Positions 34,202 to 45,236 of a stretch of DNA of 64,000 bases are shown in pieces. Numbering within the stretch: position 1 is the stretch's first letter; each line of letters starts with the position of its first letter. The DNA is from Hyphodiscus hymeniophilus. Its lineage: Eukaryota > Ascomycota > Leotiomycetes > Helotiales > Hyphodiscaceae. The notes below the pieces were generated by a model. The model saw only the letters and a program-made list of their open reading frames with translations, ran no database searches and had not been told where the DNA came from. The stretch is from positions 930,001-994,000 of the forward strand of contig VNKQ01000005.1 in the NCBI GenBank assembly GCA_016508695.1, written 5' to 3'. The position numbers were made by a program, and so were the translations under genes.

Positions 34202-35231
34202 ATACCAGGCTGAGAGCCTCGTCGGCCTAATAACAACTCAACGTGTTGCTGGGAATCGCCCCACCATCTTCGAGGTAGGGTTAAGTGGAGGTAGCCGATG
34301 AAAACCCGGCCAAGCAAGAATATCAAAGGAAGAATATGCCTGCGAAGTATCTCGTCAGCAAGGCAGAAGTTTCTGTGTAGGGCACACTGAACTACTTGGG
34401 AAATGGCAAGGAACGAACTTGATGACATTGAAAATAGTCCTGTGTCATAATGTATTTGGGTAGAAGCAGTACCTGTTTTGGGGCACGGCAGCAGAATTTG
34501 AAAAAGGACTTTTCTTTGAGTTATTATTTCCTATCGAACATTTTTTACTCTTGGAACGAGCTTCCCTAAGTACGTGTAGAAGAATGCAAGATATAATGGT
34601 CTGGTATTCTGGTATCTGGTGTGGCTTTTTAGTTGACGAACTGCTTGCATTCATTCTCACCCCCATTCCCCCTCAAATCAGACCGTTGTTTGGAGACGAA
34701 ATGAGATACTTCACTCCTTGATCGTTCGCTGCCATTCCTTTAGTATAAGCTGATGTAGACAGAGCTTTAATGAATAAGGTAGGTCAGCCTTGGGCAAGTT
34801 GGGCAATCGCTCTCGTGCTAACGGGGGAGAAGTGACACTTGAATGCAAGCCACACTAGACGTGGTGCCGTTACGAAAGGATATAGCCTTAGTAGCAACAC
34901 GAAGGCACCGGGAGTCTCTCTGCGACATACAATACCATGGGTTTTTTGCCTATGAAAAGCTTTTGACGTCCAAGGGCATGTGGGTAATTTAGGATCTCCA
35001 CCTCTAAACAATTTACTGTACTATGCCTCGCTCGAGTCTCACTTGAGTCTCGCTCTCGATAATTCTAGGCGCCTCTCCAGGTCTTACTGGCATGCTTGGC
35101 AATGTTAGTCCTGAAGCGTGGATGCTTTTGCTGCACCTTGAGATATGGACTATGATCTTCTCGAATTGTCACCATTGCTACCCTTCTTCCCCTTAAAATT
35201 CCTTCCAGAGAATGGTCCTCAAGCCAAATCA
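34202..35231. other. Intergenic region between convergent membrane-protein genes
   Basis: About 1 kb. Open frames are short and unrecognisable. Plus-strand frames from 35145 onwards are the antisense of the rhodopsin-like gene. Confidence 0.5.
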
Positions 35232-36613
35232 TCATTTGCTCCGAACTTCAACATTGATGTCACTGACTTTGATCTGATTAGAGTCGTGCATGTAAAGGAT
35301 AACAGACTTCCAGCACTTACAACATCGTTCCTAATTGTGATGGCATGTGTGCTATCCTGCTTGGCCATCTCTTGCTGTGAGTTGGTAGCGTTTGGATGCC
35401 ACATATTGGCACCTTCTATATCTTTCGAGAACGAATCAAGTGGTATGCTTGTTCTGCGAAGTTTGCTATTGTTCTTGGGTTTGGGCTTGCTCGTACTGCC
35501 AGAGCCGTGGTTGCTGTGTCTTGTGCCAGTGCGGTTGGTAATCAGGGACTTGAATGCAGGGAGACAGCCTACGATAACAGCTAGATGCCCATCATAATTA
35601 GCTGAAGTTGATTAATAGAAGAGCGTAGACTCACATATTGAAGACGCCAGGGTTGACCAGGTCTCAAGAAGGACGAGGTTCACGAAATATTGATCAACAA
35701 GAACCTGTTTTGCTCGAATGACGGCGAAGACAATCATGACAAAGCACAAGCTGAATACACACACCAGGCCTGCCTTCTGCTTCAATGATCTGTCAATTTC
35801 TCAGAGTCAGCAGGTTTAACAAGGCAGAAAAGGTAGTTGCAAAGAGAGGTCATTCTGGAAACGTCCAAAAGAAAAGAAAGCTCGCAAGGTTCTCGAAAGA
35901 GAAGTTAACGGATCAAGGAATTGGGAAACAGACATCTGCAGATTGTAGATCAACTTCACAGGCATGGCCATCACTGGACGGTGTTGTCAGCACCCTCTTC
36001 GCATCAGTTCGCAACTGCACTTACTGCACAAATCAGTGAAGATATCGATAGCAGTGCTGTAATAAACGCTGAACCTCGAGGCCCAAATATCCTTCTTTGT
36101 ATTGCACTGCTCAAACTTGAAGAAGTTCGAAATAGGGTGGCATGACGTTGCAAGCGTAATGCAGCATCCCACATAGGCAAGGAGCGTAAATGCGGCCAGA
36201 GTATACCACACGCGACGATAGATTCTCAATTCTCGGAAAAGTTTGAAGTAAAGCGCCAAGAAGCTCGCCTTGACACACCAAAGTATCGTCCAAAAAAGAA
36301 TCATGATTGCGAATTCGAATCTCAAATACTTCTCGGTGGCAGATATCAAGTCCACAGATACAGGGACGACTCCAGCAATGATGGCCAGCAGGTAATAGAG
36401 ACTCGGCAGCTGAATCGTCTGAAGTATGCAACTCGTGAGTAAAGTTGTCAGAGCAAGGAATATCCAATAGTCCTCTATGGCTAGTCGTGCCATGAACCTG
36501 AGTCGGATTGCGATCCGCATGACGACGAAGAGAAATGCGAGGCCGAAACTGGTCCATATCACGGCCAGGAGGGATTTTTGGGAAAGAGAGCCCACAGACT
36601 CAGGGACTTGCAT
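35232..36613 (-). CDS. Seven-transmembrane rhodopsin-like fungal membrane protein (PTH11/SAT14-type)
   Basis: Exons 36025-36613, 35934-35973 (40 nt), 35635-35789, 35321-35580 and 35232-35273 (minus) give 361 aa. The start is the ATG of MQVPESVGS. Seven hydrophobic helices are visible: LLAVIWTSFGLAFLFVV, WIFLALTTLLTSCIL, FAIMILFWTILWCVKASFL, YTLAAFTLLAYVGCCI, an STAIDIFTDLCMMAMPVKLI helix, LVCVFSLCFVMIVFAVI and NLVLLETWSTLASS with VIVGCLPAF. The D-x3-DL(C)MxxPxxLIxxLQ motif before helix 6 is the signature of the fungal rhodopsin-like integral membrane family, which includes PTH11-type receptors. There is no N-terminal CFEM domain. The second intron (144 nt) uses a GTCTGT donor; the final GTAAGT intron replaces a longer read-through end. 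Confidence 0.88.
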
Positions 36614-37433
36614 GTTGTGACTCCCTTGGTGTCGTTACTGTTGAAATAAGTGTTTCGTTTTAGATGCATGAGACGCAGTGCTGCCTATATGCCTTTATCC
36701 ACCTGGGAGTGAGACACGGGGGTATAAGTTATAGAGAGCTCTATATTGGAGCTCCGTTCAGAGCAGAAAGAGACTTTGTATACGGATGGTTCTGAACTTG
36801 TCCTCACTGGCTGTATTGCCTAGCGCAGTCACGTTGTGCTAGCTAGATCAAGAGTCCTTTACCTAGAGATTTGGGCATTTTGGGAAAAGTCCAGCCCGCC
36901 TGAGTGCTGTATGGCGGGCCATGCCATACCCGATCAGCCTCAAAACGCGCCAACTCTGTCTAATGCCTAAAGGGTCCCCTGCATGATGATAGCCAACCAA
37001 TAGCTTTTCGTCTGAATGGTCTCTTCTAGGCCAGCAGTCACTCGATAGTGTGTCGCCTTCACCCGAACAATCATACCTTTGAGCTGTGTGTACGATAACG
37101 GTCAACTCGGACGAGAAGACAAGGGTGCTTGAGCAGTTCATTCGAACATCACCCTCCAAGACCCTTCTCCAGTCACATCACAATCGTGCTGTTATGACCA
37201 AGGCCGACAGCTCCATAGGCCGGTCGTAGCGGAATCCCTACCTCCACAGAGAAGCAAGGTCGGGTCTCTGGCATATCACTGGATCTGAGGCTCCTTGTGG
37301 CGCTACCAGGGTGCAGTGGTCGGCGGTTAAGGGATCGAACCAGCGACGACCACCAGGACGACTGAAAGAAGCTCGGATTGCACAATTAAGTGATTGTCAC
37401 ACTTTTCTAGGTAATTACAAAGTACTGTAGATA
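36614..37433. other. Gene-poor region next to the transporter fragment
   Basis: No intact coding sequence. Open frames on the minus strand (36863-37159 and 37173-37385) have no recognised product and could be decayed downstream sequence of the transporter fragment. Confidence 0.4.
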
Positions 37434-37605
37434 AAGTGGAAAAGGAGCATACCGTAGATCTTCCAAATTGAATTCTTGGTGAAGAGTTTGCCGGCATTGT
37501 TCCACTAGAGCTCTGCAGCCTCTGCCACCATGCGCAATGGCATAGAGAGGTCGATACCAGTAAGTGCACGACGACTACGACAAGCCTTGGGCTCCATGCC
37601 ACCGT
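37434..37605 (-). pseudogene. Probable fragment of an MFS sugar-transporter gene
   Basis: On the minus strand one frame reads ALTGIDLSMPLRMVAEAAEL, then an in-frame TAG, then WNNAGKLFTKNSIWKIYG up to a GTATGC donor-like site. This resembles the cytosolic N terminus just before the first membrane helix of fungal hexose/lactose-type major facilitator transporters (…FTK-S-WK-YG…), a usual intron position. The expected first helix and its NGYDGS motif are not found downstream, and the TAG interrupts the frame, so this is a truncated remnant. The identification rests on recall of family pattern and is tentative. Confidence 0.35.
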
Positions 37606-38469
37606 CACGACCAGCTACAATCTTGAAACATCGTCAGCCAAAACTTGAGAAACGACTCGCTTGATATGATCAGGTATCTTTCAAGATGCACTTCAAACTC
37701 AATTCAACGTATCAGGCCACTGGCTAACGATGATTGACACTTGTAGTGCAAAATGTGTGCAAACTGCGAAGGTCTCTGCAGCTCCTCAGTGCCCCAGGTG
37801 CCTGATCTTATTAGGGGGAGGCTGATATTGGCGACTAAAGAATGCCTGAGGCTGGAACAATGCCCCTAACGGGAACATCGCAGCTCTCATAAGCGCCAAG
37901 AGGTCACGTGTACCAGACGTAGCCGAAGACCTGGTTATATGGGCATGCACCAGCTGCACCTCGGCATGGAGGCGTGGACACGTCACTTGTCCCTCGATTT
38001 ACATCACGCTTGCTTCATGGGACGACGGCAAGGCAATGAGCGGTGTGGGGTCTATTGATGGGTTAGGAGAGTGTTCCTACTTCCTTGCGATTGATGGCTG
38101 ACTTTCGACCGACCGAATGCAAGAAACACTGCTGTTGTGGGCTAATGGCCGTCATATCATGCAATAATCACGGACACCATGCATATGTTCTATGGACACT
38201 ATCCTTTTGGGTACTTGGGCCGTTCGATTGCCAGCCCAGACTGGAATCAGTGGTCCCTCTGCTCGTCATCTTGCGGCATTGGCACTCTTCAGTCGTTGTC
38301 GAGGTGCCACGTTTTCATTGACACCGTTTTCAGAAAGGTCTGAGATAGACCCGATAACGAAGCTGGCGGATACAAGTAGTGATTGCCTCCCATTCTTATG
38401 CGTAAGTTCTCGTGAAAGTTTATTACAGAGTCTCGACAATACTGCTAGAAAGCTCTGTGGTTTCTAGCC
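37606..38469. other. Intergenic region upstream of the secreted-protein gene
   Basis: No gene recognised. Short frames on the plus strand (38085-38321 and 38192-38467) lack family features. Confidence 0.4.
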
Positions 38470-39642
38470 ATGTACCTGTTTGGTCTGCATGTTGTGTGCA
38501 TCTGGCTGGCCTGCTTGATACAATCAGCGTGTAGCTTGCCACTACTGGCTGAGCATTACGATCAGGACCATTTTGACCACCGGCATTATGAGCAGCGCAA
38601 CTTTAACACCGTCAAAAGCATTTACGAGCTGACGATTTTCCCCAATCAACTACCAATTTTGGAGCAAGGAGCTGCAGGCGTCCCCCAGGCCTCTTCAATG
38701 AAAATGCCACTGGTCGAGTCGATCCTGTGGGCAACTTTACTGGTTTCGATGACTCCATCGAGTACTTCTTTGCGCTCGCACCAGTTCCTCAGACGAACGC
38801 AGCCTCGACGGCGATTACAAGTATCAAAATTACCGAATTTAGCTCCGCTTGCCCTAACGTTGCGGCTTCAGTGGTGTATTTGTTCTGTAACGTGGAAGAC
38901 TCGACCTCTGCGGATAATGGAAAAGCTCTTGCACCCTTGAAAGAGGTGAGCGGTGATCAGCCTTCAGCATCTGTACATGATTGTCTCATCAAATACCATC
39001 CAGGTAGCGTTCTGGAAGTTCGACGACTGCGGAGCTGTTCTGAAATATGATGCCTGGATTCCGAATCTCAACGACTGTAGGTTACGAGACAGCCAAACAT
39101 CCCCTTCTGAGCGTGCCTCGGAAGTAGTGCTTTCGAAACACGATCTGTAGCAAACTGTGCAGGAATCCTTCCAGATGGAGCAAGTACTGACTGCCACGTT
39201 AATTAGGGATCTTGGCCGGTCTGGGCATCGATATATTAAATCCTCAGGCTGACGCACAGTCAATCCAACAAATCTGCGGCGGCACACAGCAGAGGTGCAC
39301 AGGTCCAAACACTCAGTGGAATAGCACCGACGAATGCATTGCCTCTTTATCTCAGAAACCGTACGGTAATTATGACGAGGCATGGGGGGATAATATTGTC
39401 TGCAGGACCATTCATCTTGTACTTACTCAAGTGCGGCCAGAGGTAAGCTCGCTTTGTTTCGTCTCAATAGCGTGTCTCGTGATCAGAAGCAATACTCATT
39501 CGCTCTTGAGTAGGTCCATTGCCCCCACGTTGGACCCACTGGGGGTGGCAAATGTGTGGACATCTCCTATCCACAAGACTATTTCACCGATCAAGCCCTC
39601 TACGGAGATCCGCTTGGTGAGACGTTCAATTGCCAGTATTGA
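38470..39642 (+). pseudogene. Secreted protein gene of an uncharacterised fungal family, frameshifted
   Basis: The start is the ATG at 38470 with a signal peptide (hydrophobic core VVCIWLACLIQSA, cleavage near CSLP). The first frame gives the conserved-looking IYELTIFPNQLPILEQG, then runs out of register in the run of five C at 38682-38686. Coding sequence continues in the -1 frame from 38685 (GLFNENATGRVDPVGNFTGFDDSIEYFFA). Exons then join across introns 38946-39003, 39077-39206 (GTAGGT donor) and 39443-39513 (GTAAGC donor) to a stop at 39640-39642. The rest is rich in Cys and Trp (SACPN, ICGGTQQRC, GDNIVCRTIH, VHCPHVGPTGGGKC). I know similar secreted fungal proteins but no function. A one-base loss, a sequencing error in the homopolymer, or -1 slippage could explain the break. 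Confidence 0.7.
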
Positions 39643-40150
39643 TCACGCAGTCTCTTTGAGCATATCTCTCTTAAAGTCTCTTTGATTCGGTCATTCTGGA
39701 ACGATTTACGGCCTACGACAGACTCGACGGCGCCCACGTCTGCACTTGACCCGACTCTACGCTCTCTAAACCTACCATATTCACTCCTATCACATATCTT
39801 CCTTCCTTCTATATTTTCCCGCCTCGTGGGAACAGTAATCGTCACCCTGTAGTTCAAACAAGACTTACTCGGGTACTGCATCAGGCAAACATTGAAGTCG
39901 TAAGAACATCGCATTCCTCAAGCGCCATGCAAATCGAAATAGAGAATGATGTCTAGCTACTGATCTTCGCTGTATTCCTGCCCGCTTCAGCCTTGCTATT
40001 GAAATTCATCTTGGCTACAGATGTTAGGACCTCGAAAGCAGTAATAACAAGGTGGGCTTAGGCATGAGCAGACTCTATCCGTCCAGTTGCCAGCTGGCCT
40101 GCGTTCCACCTAGCGCGTAAATCACACCTACTTTCGACTTCTATCTTATA
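39643..40150. other. Transition from normal composition to the A+T-rich block
   Basis: Base composition is still balanced until about 40130-40150 and then drops abruptly to nearly pure A+T with residual C/G in islands. No gene was recognised. Confidence 0.6.
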
Positions 40151-40457
40151 GGAAATCCATAACTGTATAAAAATCCGAATGAATTATTTAACCGGTATAA
40201 ATTATTATCTAACGTTTGAACTTGAATCAAAATTTTAGAAGTATTCTGCTCTACTAGCAATTTTTATTTCGAAGACTATATACTCTATTTTAAAACGGCT
40301 TGCGTTTTATTTTATTATATAGCGTATTAGAAATTCTCAAATTTGACTCTAAAGAATACTGGAATCTAGGTCATATAATAATACTGACTAGTGAGTCACA
40401 CAATGACCAAAGTTAGCCGGATAGCCAATTAGGCCTAGCCGCCTTATATTATACTAT

Positions 40458-40530
40458 GGGACGGGCTATAACAACTTGCCTCCCGGCTAAAACAACTTTT
40501 CGGAGGTACACCTAATTGTTTTAACCCGTG
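40458..40530. repeat. Lone terminal repeat of the GGGACGGGCTAT family
   Basis: A little-mutated copy of the terminal sequence seen at both ends of the 44146-45236 element: GGGACGGGCTATAACAACTT, a spacer, then CCGGCTAAAACAACTT. A degenerate inverted counterpart (TTGTTTTAACCC) sits only about 60 bp downstream. It may be a very short deletion derivative or a truncated element. Confidence 0.55.
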
Positions 40531-40539
40531 ACCAAAGGG

Positions 40540-40990
40540 GCCTGAGGCTCGAAGGCTTATATAGAGAACCCCTAGGTATAACGTAACGAGGTCACGTGAT
40601 AGATTAGGGAGATTAGTAAGATTAGTATACTAATCCTACTAATCTAATTAATCCGACGCTATAAAGGTTTTATATAAATAATAATATTTCCTTAGTAAGT
40701 AAAAGCTTTGTACTTAAGTTCTTAACTCAAATATAATATCTTTATATTATACTTAATAACTATAAAGGTTATATTTATCTTGACTATAATAACTTCCCTA
40801 ATTACTTAATCTAACTTAATTGCTTATAAATTACTATTAAGTAATAAGGTTTATTATATTTTAAATACTTACTTATATAATTGCTAAAGTATACATTATA
40901 TTAAGAATTAATAATATCTATGAAGAGAGAAGGATTAAGTAATATATAAGTAAATATACTTATATTAACAAGTATACCCGCACTCTTATT
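40540..40990 (+). repeat. Fragment of a second retroelement family (copy 1)
   Basis: Resembles 45600-45960 in the same orientation over several hundred bases (shared blocks around TTTCCTTAGTAAGTAAAAGCTT and ATTAAGTAATAAGGTTTATT, allowing for C-to-T changes). The family and boundaries cannot be resolved by eye. Confidence 0.4.
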
Positions 40991-41302
40991 ATTACTTATA
41001 TTAATAAGAGAATTATATAAGGATATTAAAGTCTTATTACTAGATATATATAATAAAGAAAAGAATAAGCTTAAGGGATTTATTCTTTAAGTAAAACTTT
41101 ACTTTACTTTTAATAAGGATAAGTTTAAGTCCAATATAAAAAGAATCTTATTTATAATCTCGAGACTAAAGAAAGAAATACTCAATTAAGTTAAGGGCTT
41201 TATAGAAGACTATATAATTAATATTAATAATTATAAAGCTATTATTATTATTATAAAGAAGGAAACTTAAAACTTATTTAAATTATTACTTAGTTTTATA
41301 GC

Positions 41303-41489
41303 TGTTGGAACTATACTATAAAACACCCCTTTACGGACTCGGGTAGTATTCCGTAACCGAGTGCGAGGGGTAGTATGTATATTATAAAATCCTTTACGTA
41401 GAATAGAACCAACCGATTTCACACAACTAAGAACAGACCTAAGAACAGTACACTCTTAATACGAGTATACTTACCCTGTGATACTAATA
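41303..41489. mobile_element. Solo LTR (187 bp) with 5-bp TSD ATAGC
   Basis: The element begins TGTTGGAACTATA and ends ACTAATA, a TG...CA end with the last C mutated to T. ATAGC precedes it (41298-41302) and follows it (41490-41494), a 5-bp target-site duplication. TGTTGGAA starts are typical of Ty1/copia LTRs. It keeps many CpA and CpG sites, so it is younger or less mutated than its surroundings. No internal region is adjacent, so it is a solo LTR left by LTR-LTR recombination. Confidence 0.72.
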
Positions 41490-42439
41490 ATAGCGATCTT
41501 TTAAATAATATTTAAAGTTATTAATAAAGTATAATAAGTAAAACGAACTATTTAGTACCTTGAATAATAGGGATTTATAATTAATTATATCTCTAAGTTT
41601 TAAAAATATATAACTCAAATTAAATAAAATAATAATATACTTAAAGCCTAGTATTATCGAAGACTTAAAAATATAATTAAGGATAAGCTACTAAGTAGTT
41701 AAGGAAGACAAACCTAGTATTATACTAGAAATAATAAAACTAGCTTATAAAATTAATAATTAACTTTATAAAAGAAGATTTAAAAAAAAGGCTTTTATAA
41801 TCTTAGATATAAAAAATTATAATAAAAATATAAATAATAAGGTTATAAGAATCTTATAGAATTTAACGTTATAATAAAAAAAGAACTTTTCCCTCAAAGT
41901 AAATAGAAATATATAAAAGAATATATATATTTTAATTATAATAAGATAAGCTATATAATAAGAAATTATTATATTATAAAAAACGCTTAAAGAAAAGCTT
42001 AATAAAGAGGTAAATCTAGGCTAGCCAATAGTCTAGTCTAGTCCCAGACCATAGGGTTTTTAGGGACTATATAATAGTTTAGTCTCAAAACTTAAATTTT
42101 TGGGGATTATACTTGGGACTATAGTCTTATAGTTTAGTTTATAAACGGTTTAGTCTCAAAACCTAGATTAAGTATACTAACTAGCTTACAAAAAGTCGAA
42201 AAAAGTATAAAGTAAAAAAAAAGTAAAAAAGTAAAGTATTTCCTTAAATAAGAAATAATTACAAAAGTATTTCTTTATTCGAAAGTATTATAATTTATTA
42301 TAATACTAAGAGTTATAATATCCCGTGACTTAATTACTAGATAAAACCTTACAAATTATAGTTCTTAGCTTTTAACCTTTATATTAAAATAATAAATTTT
42401 TAGGTAAGCTTCTAAACTTAAAATTACGCGCTTAGAGTA

Positions 42440-42950
42440 TTAAGTAATATTCTATAATAACTATATTAATATATTTATAATCGAGAATAGTCTCTAACTT
42501 TAATAATTTAAATTTTTAAGGTATATTTTTACTTTTAAAATCTTACTTTTACTATCGCGTCAAAAAAGACTCTTATATCTCTAGGACCTTAAGTATCTAA
42601 GAGTAATATATTATAATAATAATATTAACGTTCTTATAATCAAGGATAATCTCTAAAATAGTCTTAAACTTTAAAAATTTAAATTTTTAAAGTATATCTT
42701 TACTTTTAAAATCTTACTTTTACTATTATATTAAAAAGGGCTTTTATATCTCTAGGACCTTAAGTATCTAAGAGTAATATATTATAGTAATAATATTAAT
42801 ATTCTTATAATCGAAGATAGTTTCTAAAATAATCTTAAACTTTAAAAATTTAAATTTTTAAGGTATATTATTACTTTTAAAATTTTACTTTTATTAACTC
42901 GTTAAAAAAAACTCTTATATCCCTAGGTCTTTAAGAGTAATATATTATAA
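42440..42950. repeat. Tandem repeat, period 171 bp, about three copies
   Basis: The motif CTAGGACCTTAAGTATCTAA recurs at 42581 and 42752, and in a partly deleted form at 42923, exactly 171 bp apart, each followed by GAGTAATATATTATA. The repeat is internal to the hAT-like element. Confidence 0.7.
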
Positions 42951-43859
42951 TAACGTATCTCGATAATAAATCGCTATTATAATATATACTAAGTAAAAGC
43001 CGAAACAAAATCAAACTATAAATTTAAGTAATTCAAGTATAATAATATTATATTATTATTTTAGTCGTAAGTAGGAAAAGAGTCGTATAAAGAAGTAAGT
43101 AATAAGAAAAGTAGCTTTTAAGAGAAAAAACCTTAAACAAAAGTATAATAATAAAAAACCAAGAAATATTACTAAATATACTTAGCTTATTAAGGTAAGA
43201 AGTAAGTTCTTATTCTTTTCCTTATAGTAATATTACTAATAATTATAAAACGAGCTTCAAACGAAATCTATTACTATTAAACACAAGTTAGCCTTTTACT
43301 TCTAAAGTTACTTTTCTAGTATATAATTAGAGAAATTAGTAAATTACTAATAATATTAATTGTTTTAATATTCGCTTTTAGTCTTTTATTATTTTTACTC
43401 TTTAGAAGACTATAGAGGCATATCTCGTTTCTTATTTTAAAGGTAAGATTATTTTTATTTATATTAATAATTATACTTATGTTTAATAGTTACTAATTAG
43501 TATACTATTTATATATAGTAGGTTACTATTTCAAAAAAGAATATATAACTAGTTAGTTAGTTTTATGAATTAGCTATAATTAAAGGTATATTCGACTTTT
43601 AATAAGAAAATAGAATTAAGACTACTTTAATGCTTTTAATAAATAATTAATAACTTTTATTATAAGATTATATTATAATGTGAATTATATGCTTAGTAAT
43701 AGTAAATAGTAATACTTTATATTTCAAAAACCCAAAATAGAGATTCTTATTAATAAACTAAAAAAAAAAAGAAAAATAGAAATTCTCTAATAATTATAAT
43801 TACCTTTTAGGTCTTATAGTTATCTTTAGGTCCTGTAGTCTTATAGTCCCAAGTCGAAT

Positions 43860-44145
43860 AGTCTAGTCTCGATTTTTTAAGACTAAACTATATATAATCC
43901 CGTCTTATAAAATCTTAGGGATTATATAATAGTTTAGTCTCGATCTCCTAAGACTAAACTATTTATAGTTTAGTCCCAAATAATTTTGGGGACTATTATA
44001 TAATTTAGTCTTGATTTCTTAAGACTAAACTATATATAGTTTAATCCTAAATAATTTTAGGGACTATTATATAGTTTTATCTTAATTTCTTAGGACTAAA
44101 CTATATATAGTTTAGTCTTAGATAAATTTGGGGATTATTATATAT
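43860..44145. repeat. Tandem repeat, period 71 bp, about four copies (continues after 45236)
   Basis: GACTAAACTAT blocks recur at 43881, 43952, 44023 and 44094, each 71 bp apart, with AGTTTAGTC and GGGGACTATTATATA in every unit. The array is interrupted by the 1.1-kb TIR element and resumes at about 45245-45300. Confidence 0.7.
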
Positions 44146-45236
44146 AGGACGGGCTATAATAACTTGCCTCCTAGCTAAAACAACTTTTCGGGGGTATACC
44201 TAATACCCTTACTTAGCTATAGTAATTTATATACGCAAGTAAGGCTAAACTATATACCTTACTAAATATTAATATATTCTTATTATTCGAGAGAAAGGTA
44301 GACCTCGCAATATACTAAGAGGAGTATTACGTATTACGAAATTAAGTACGCGATAACTACTCTTAGTCTTCGAACTTCCCCCCTCCTTAGCCCCCGTAAT
44401 CCTTAAGTAACCTAAGTTACTAGTCGAGTAAGTCTTTATAGTTTATAGGATAAGCTATTTCAACTCTAATGCCGGCTATTTCAACTCTACTAGTCCCTAC
44501 TAGTTATATACACCGTGGTACGCATAGTAAGTTTACGCCCGTATAGGAATATTAAAACTACTATAACTAGGTACCTTTAATATTTTACTTAAAATATAAC
44601 CAAATATAATTATAAGAAATAATATAAATAAAAAAGATATCCTTATATAAGGGGCTCTTACCGCCCCTTAACCCCCCCGAAACTAACCTTAACTACTAAC
44701 TCTAACCCGCTATGTTTTAATAGAGAAAGTATCTCTAGGCACGTACCTTTCTAGGTATATAGTGGGTATACCCCCTAAGAGTTGAAATAGCTGGTATTAG
44801 AGTTGAAATAGCTTATCCCTAGTTTATTTAGGCCTAAATAGAGTGAGTTCTATTACTCTAGTAATAGCGCGGATACTAGAAGGATATATCGATTAATATA
44901 AACTAAGTATACAAAGAGAGAGGGGTTATATAAGGAGAATTTCTTTTATATATAAAAACAATTGCCTTAAAGACGTAGCGATAATTATAAGAGATATATT
45001 ATAAAGGTAAGTAATATAAGAAGCTAAAGTTATAATAATAGAACCTTTTAAGGGTTATATACAAGATAAGAAGTATAAGTTAAATCTAGATTATAATAAG
45101 TTAGTATAATAGTATATATCGCACGCTCTTGCACGTATACAAATTAGTATAATAGAGAAAGCTTCCTAGATATACACCTATAGGTAGGGTTAATTAAGTT
45201 GTTTTAGCCGGGAGACAAGTTATTATAGCCCGTCCC
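44146..45236. mobile_element. Nested TIR element, 1091 bp, 8-bp TSD TTATATAT
   Basis: Terminal inverted repeats of about 45 bp: left (A/G)GGACGGGCTATAATAACTT then CCTAGCTAAAACAACTT; the right end is the inverse (AAGTTGTTTTAGCCGGGAG then AAGTTATTATAGCCCGTCCC). TTATATAT flanks both sides (44138-44145 and 45237-45244). It lies inside the 71-bp array of the hAT-like element and itself contains the 373-bp element below. No transposase frame was recognised, so it is non-autonomous or decayed. Confidence 0.75.
44447..44819. mobile_element. Nested MITE-like TIR element, 373 bp, 8-bp TSD TAGTTTAT
   Basis: The left end is (A/G)GGATAAGCTATTTCAACTCT followed by a second GCTATTTCAACTCT unit. The right end is the inverse repeat ending GCTTATCCC. 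TAGTTTAT flanks both sides (44439-44446 and 44820-44827). The ends are a divergent version of the surrounding element's TIR (the same GGGAnRRGCTAT..CAACT, CCGGCTA..CAACT layout), so a related element has inserted into its relative. Confidence 0.75.

Noticed and set aside
35145..35597. Plus-strand open frame with hydrophobic stretches
   Set aside because: Antisense to the last exons of the 7TM rhodopsin-like gene; its hydrophobicity is a shadow effect.
42440..44145. Regularly spaced repeats as a CRISPR array
   Set aside because: Units are 171 and 71 bp of head-to-tail repeat without unique spacers, in a eukaryotic transposon.
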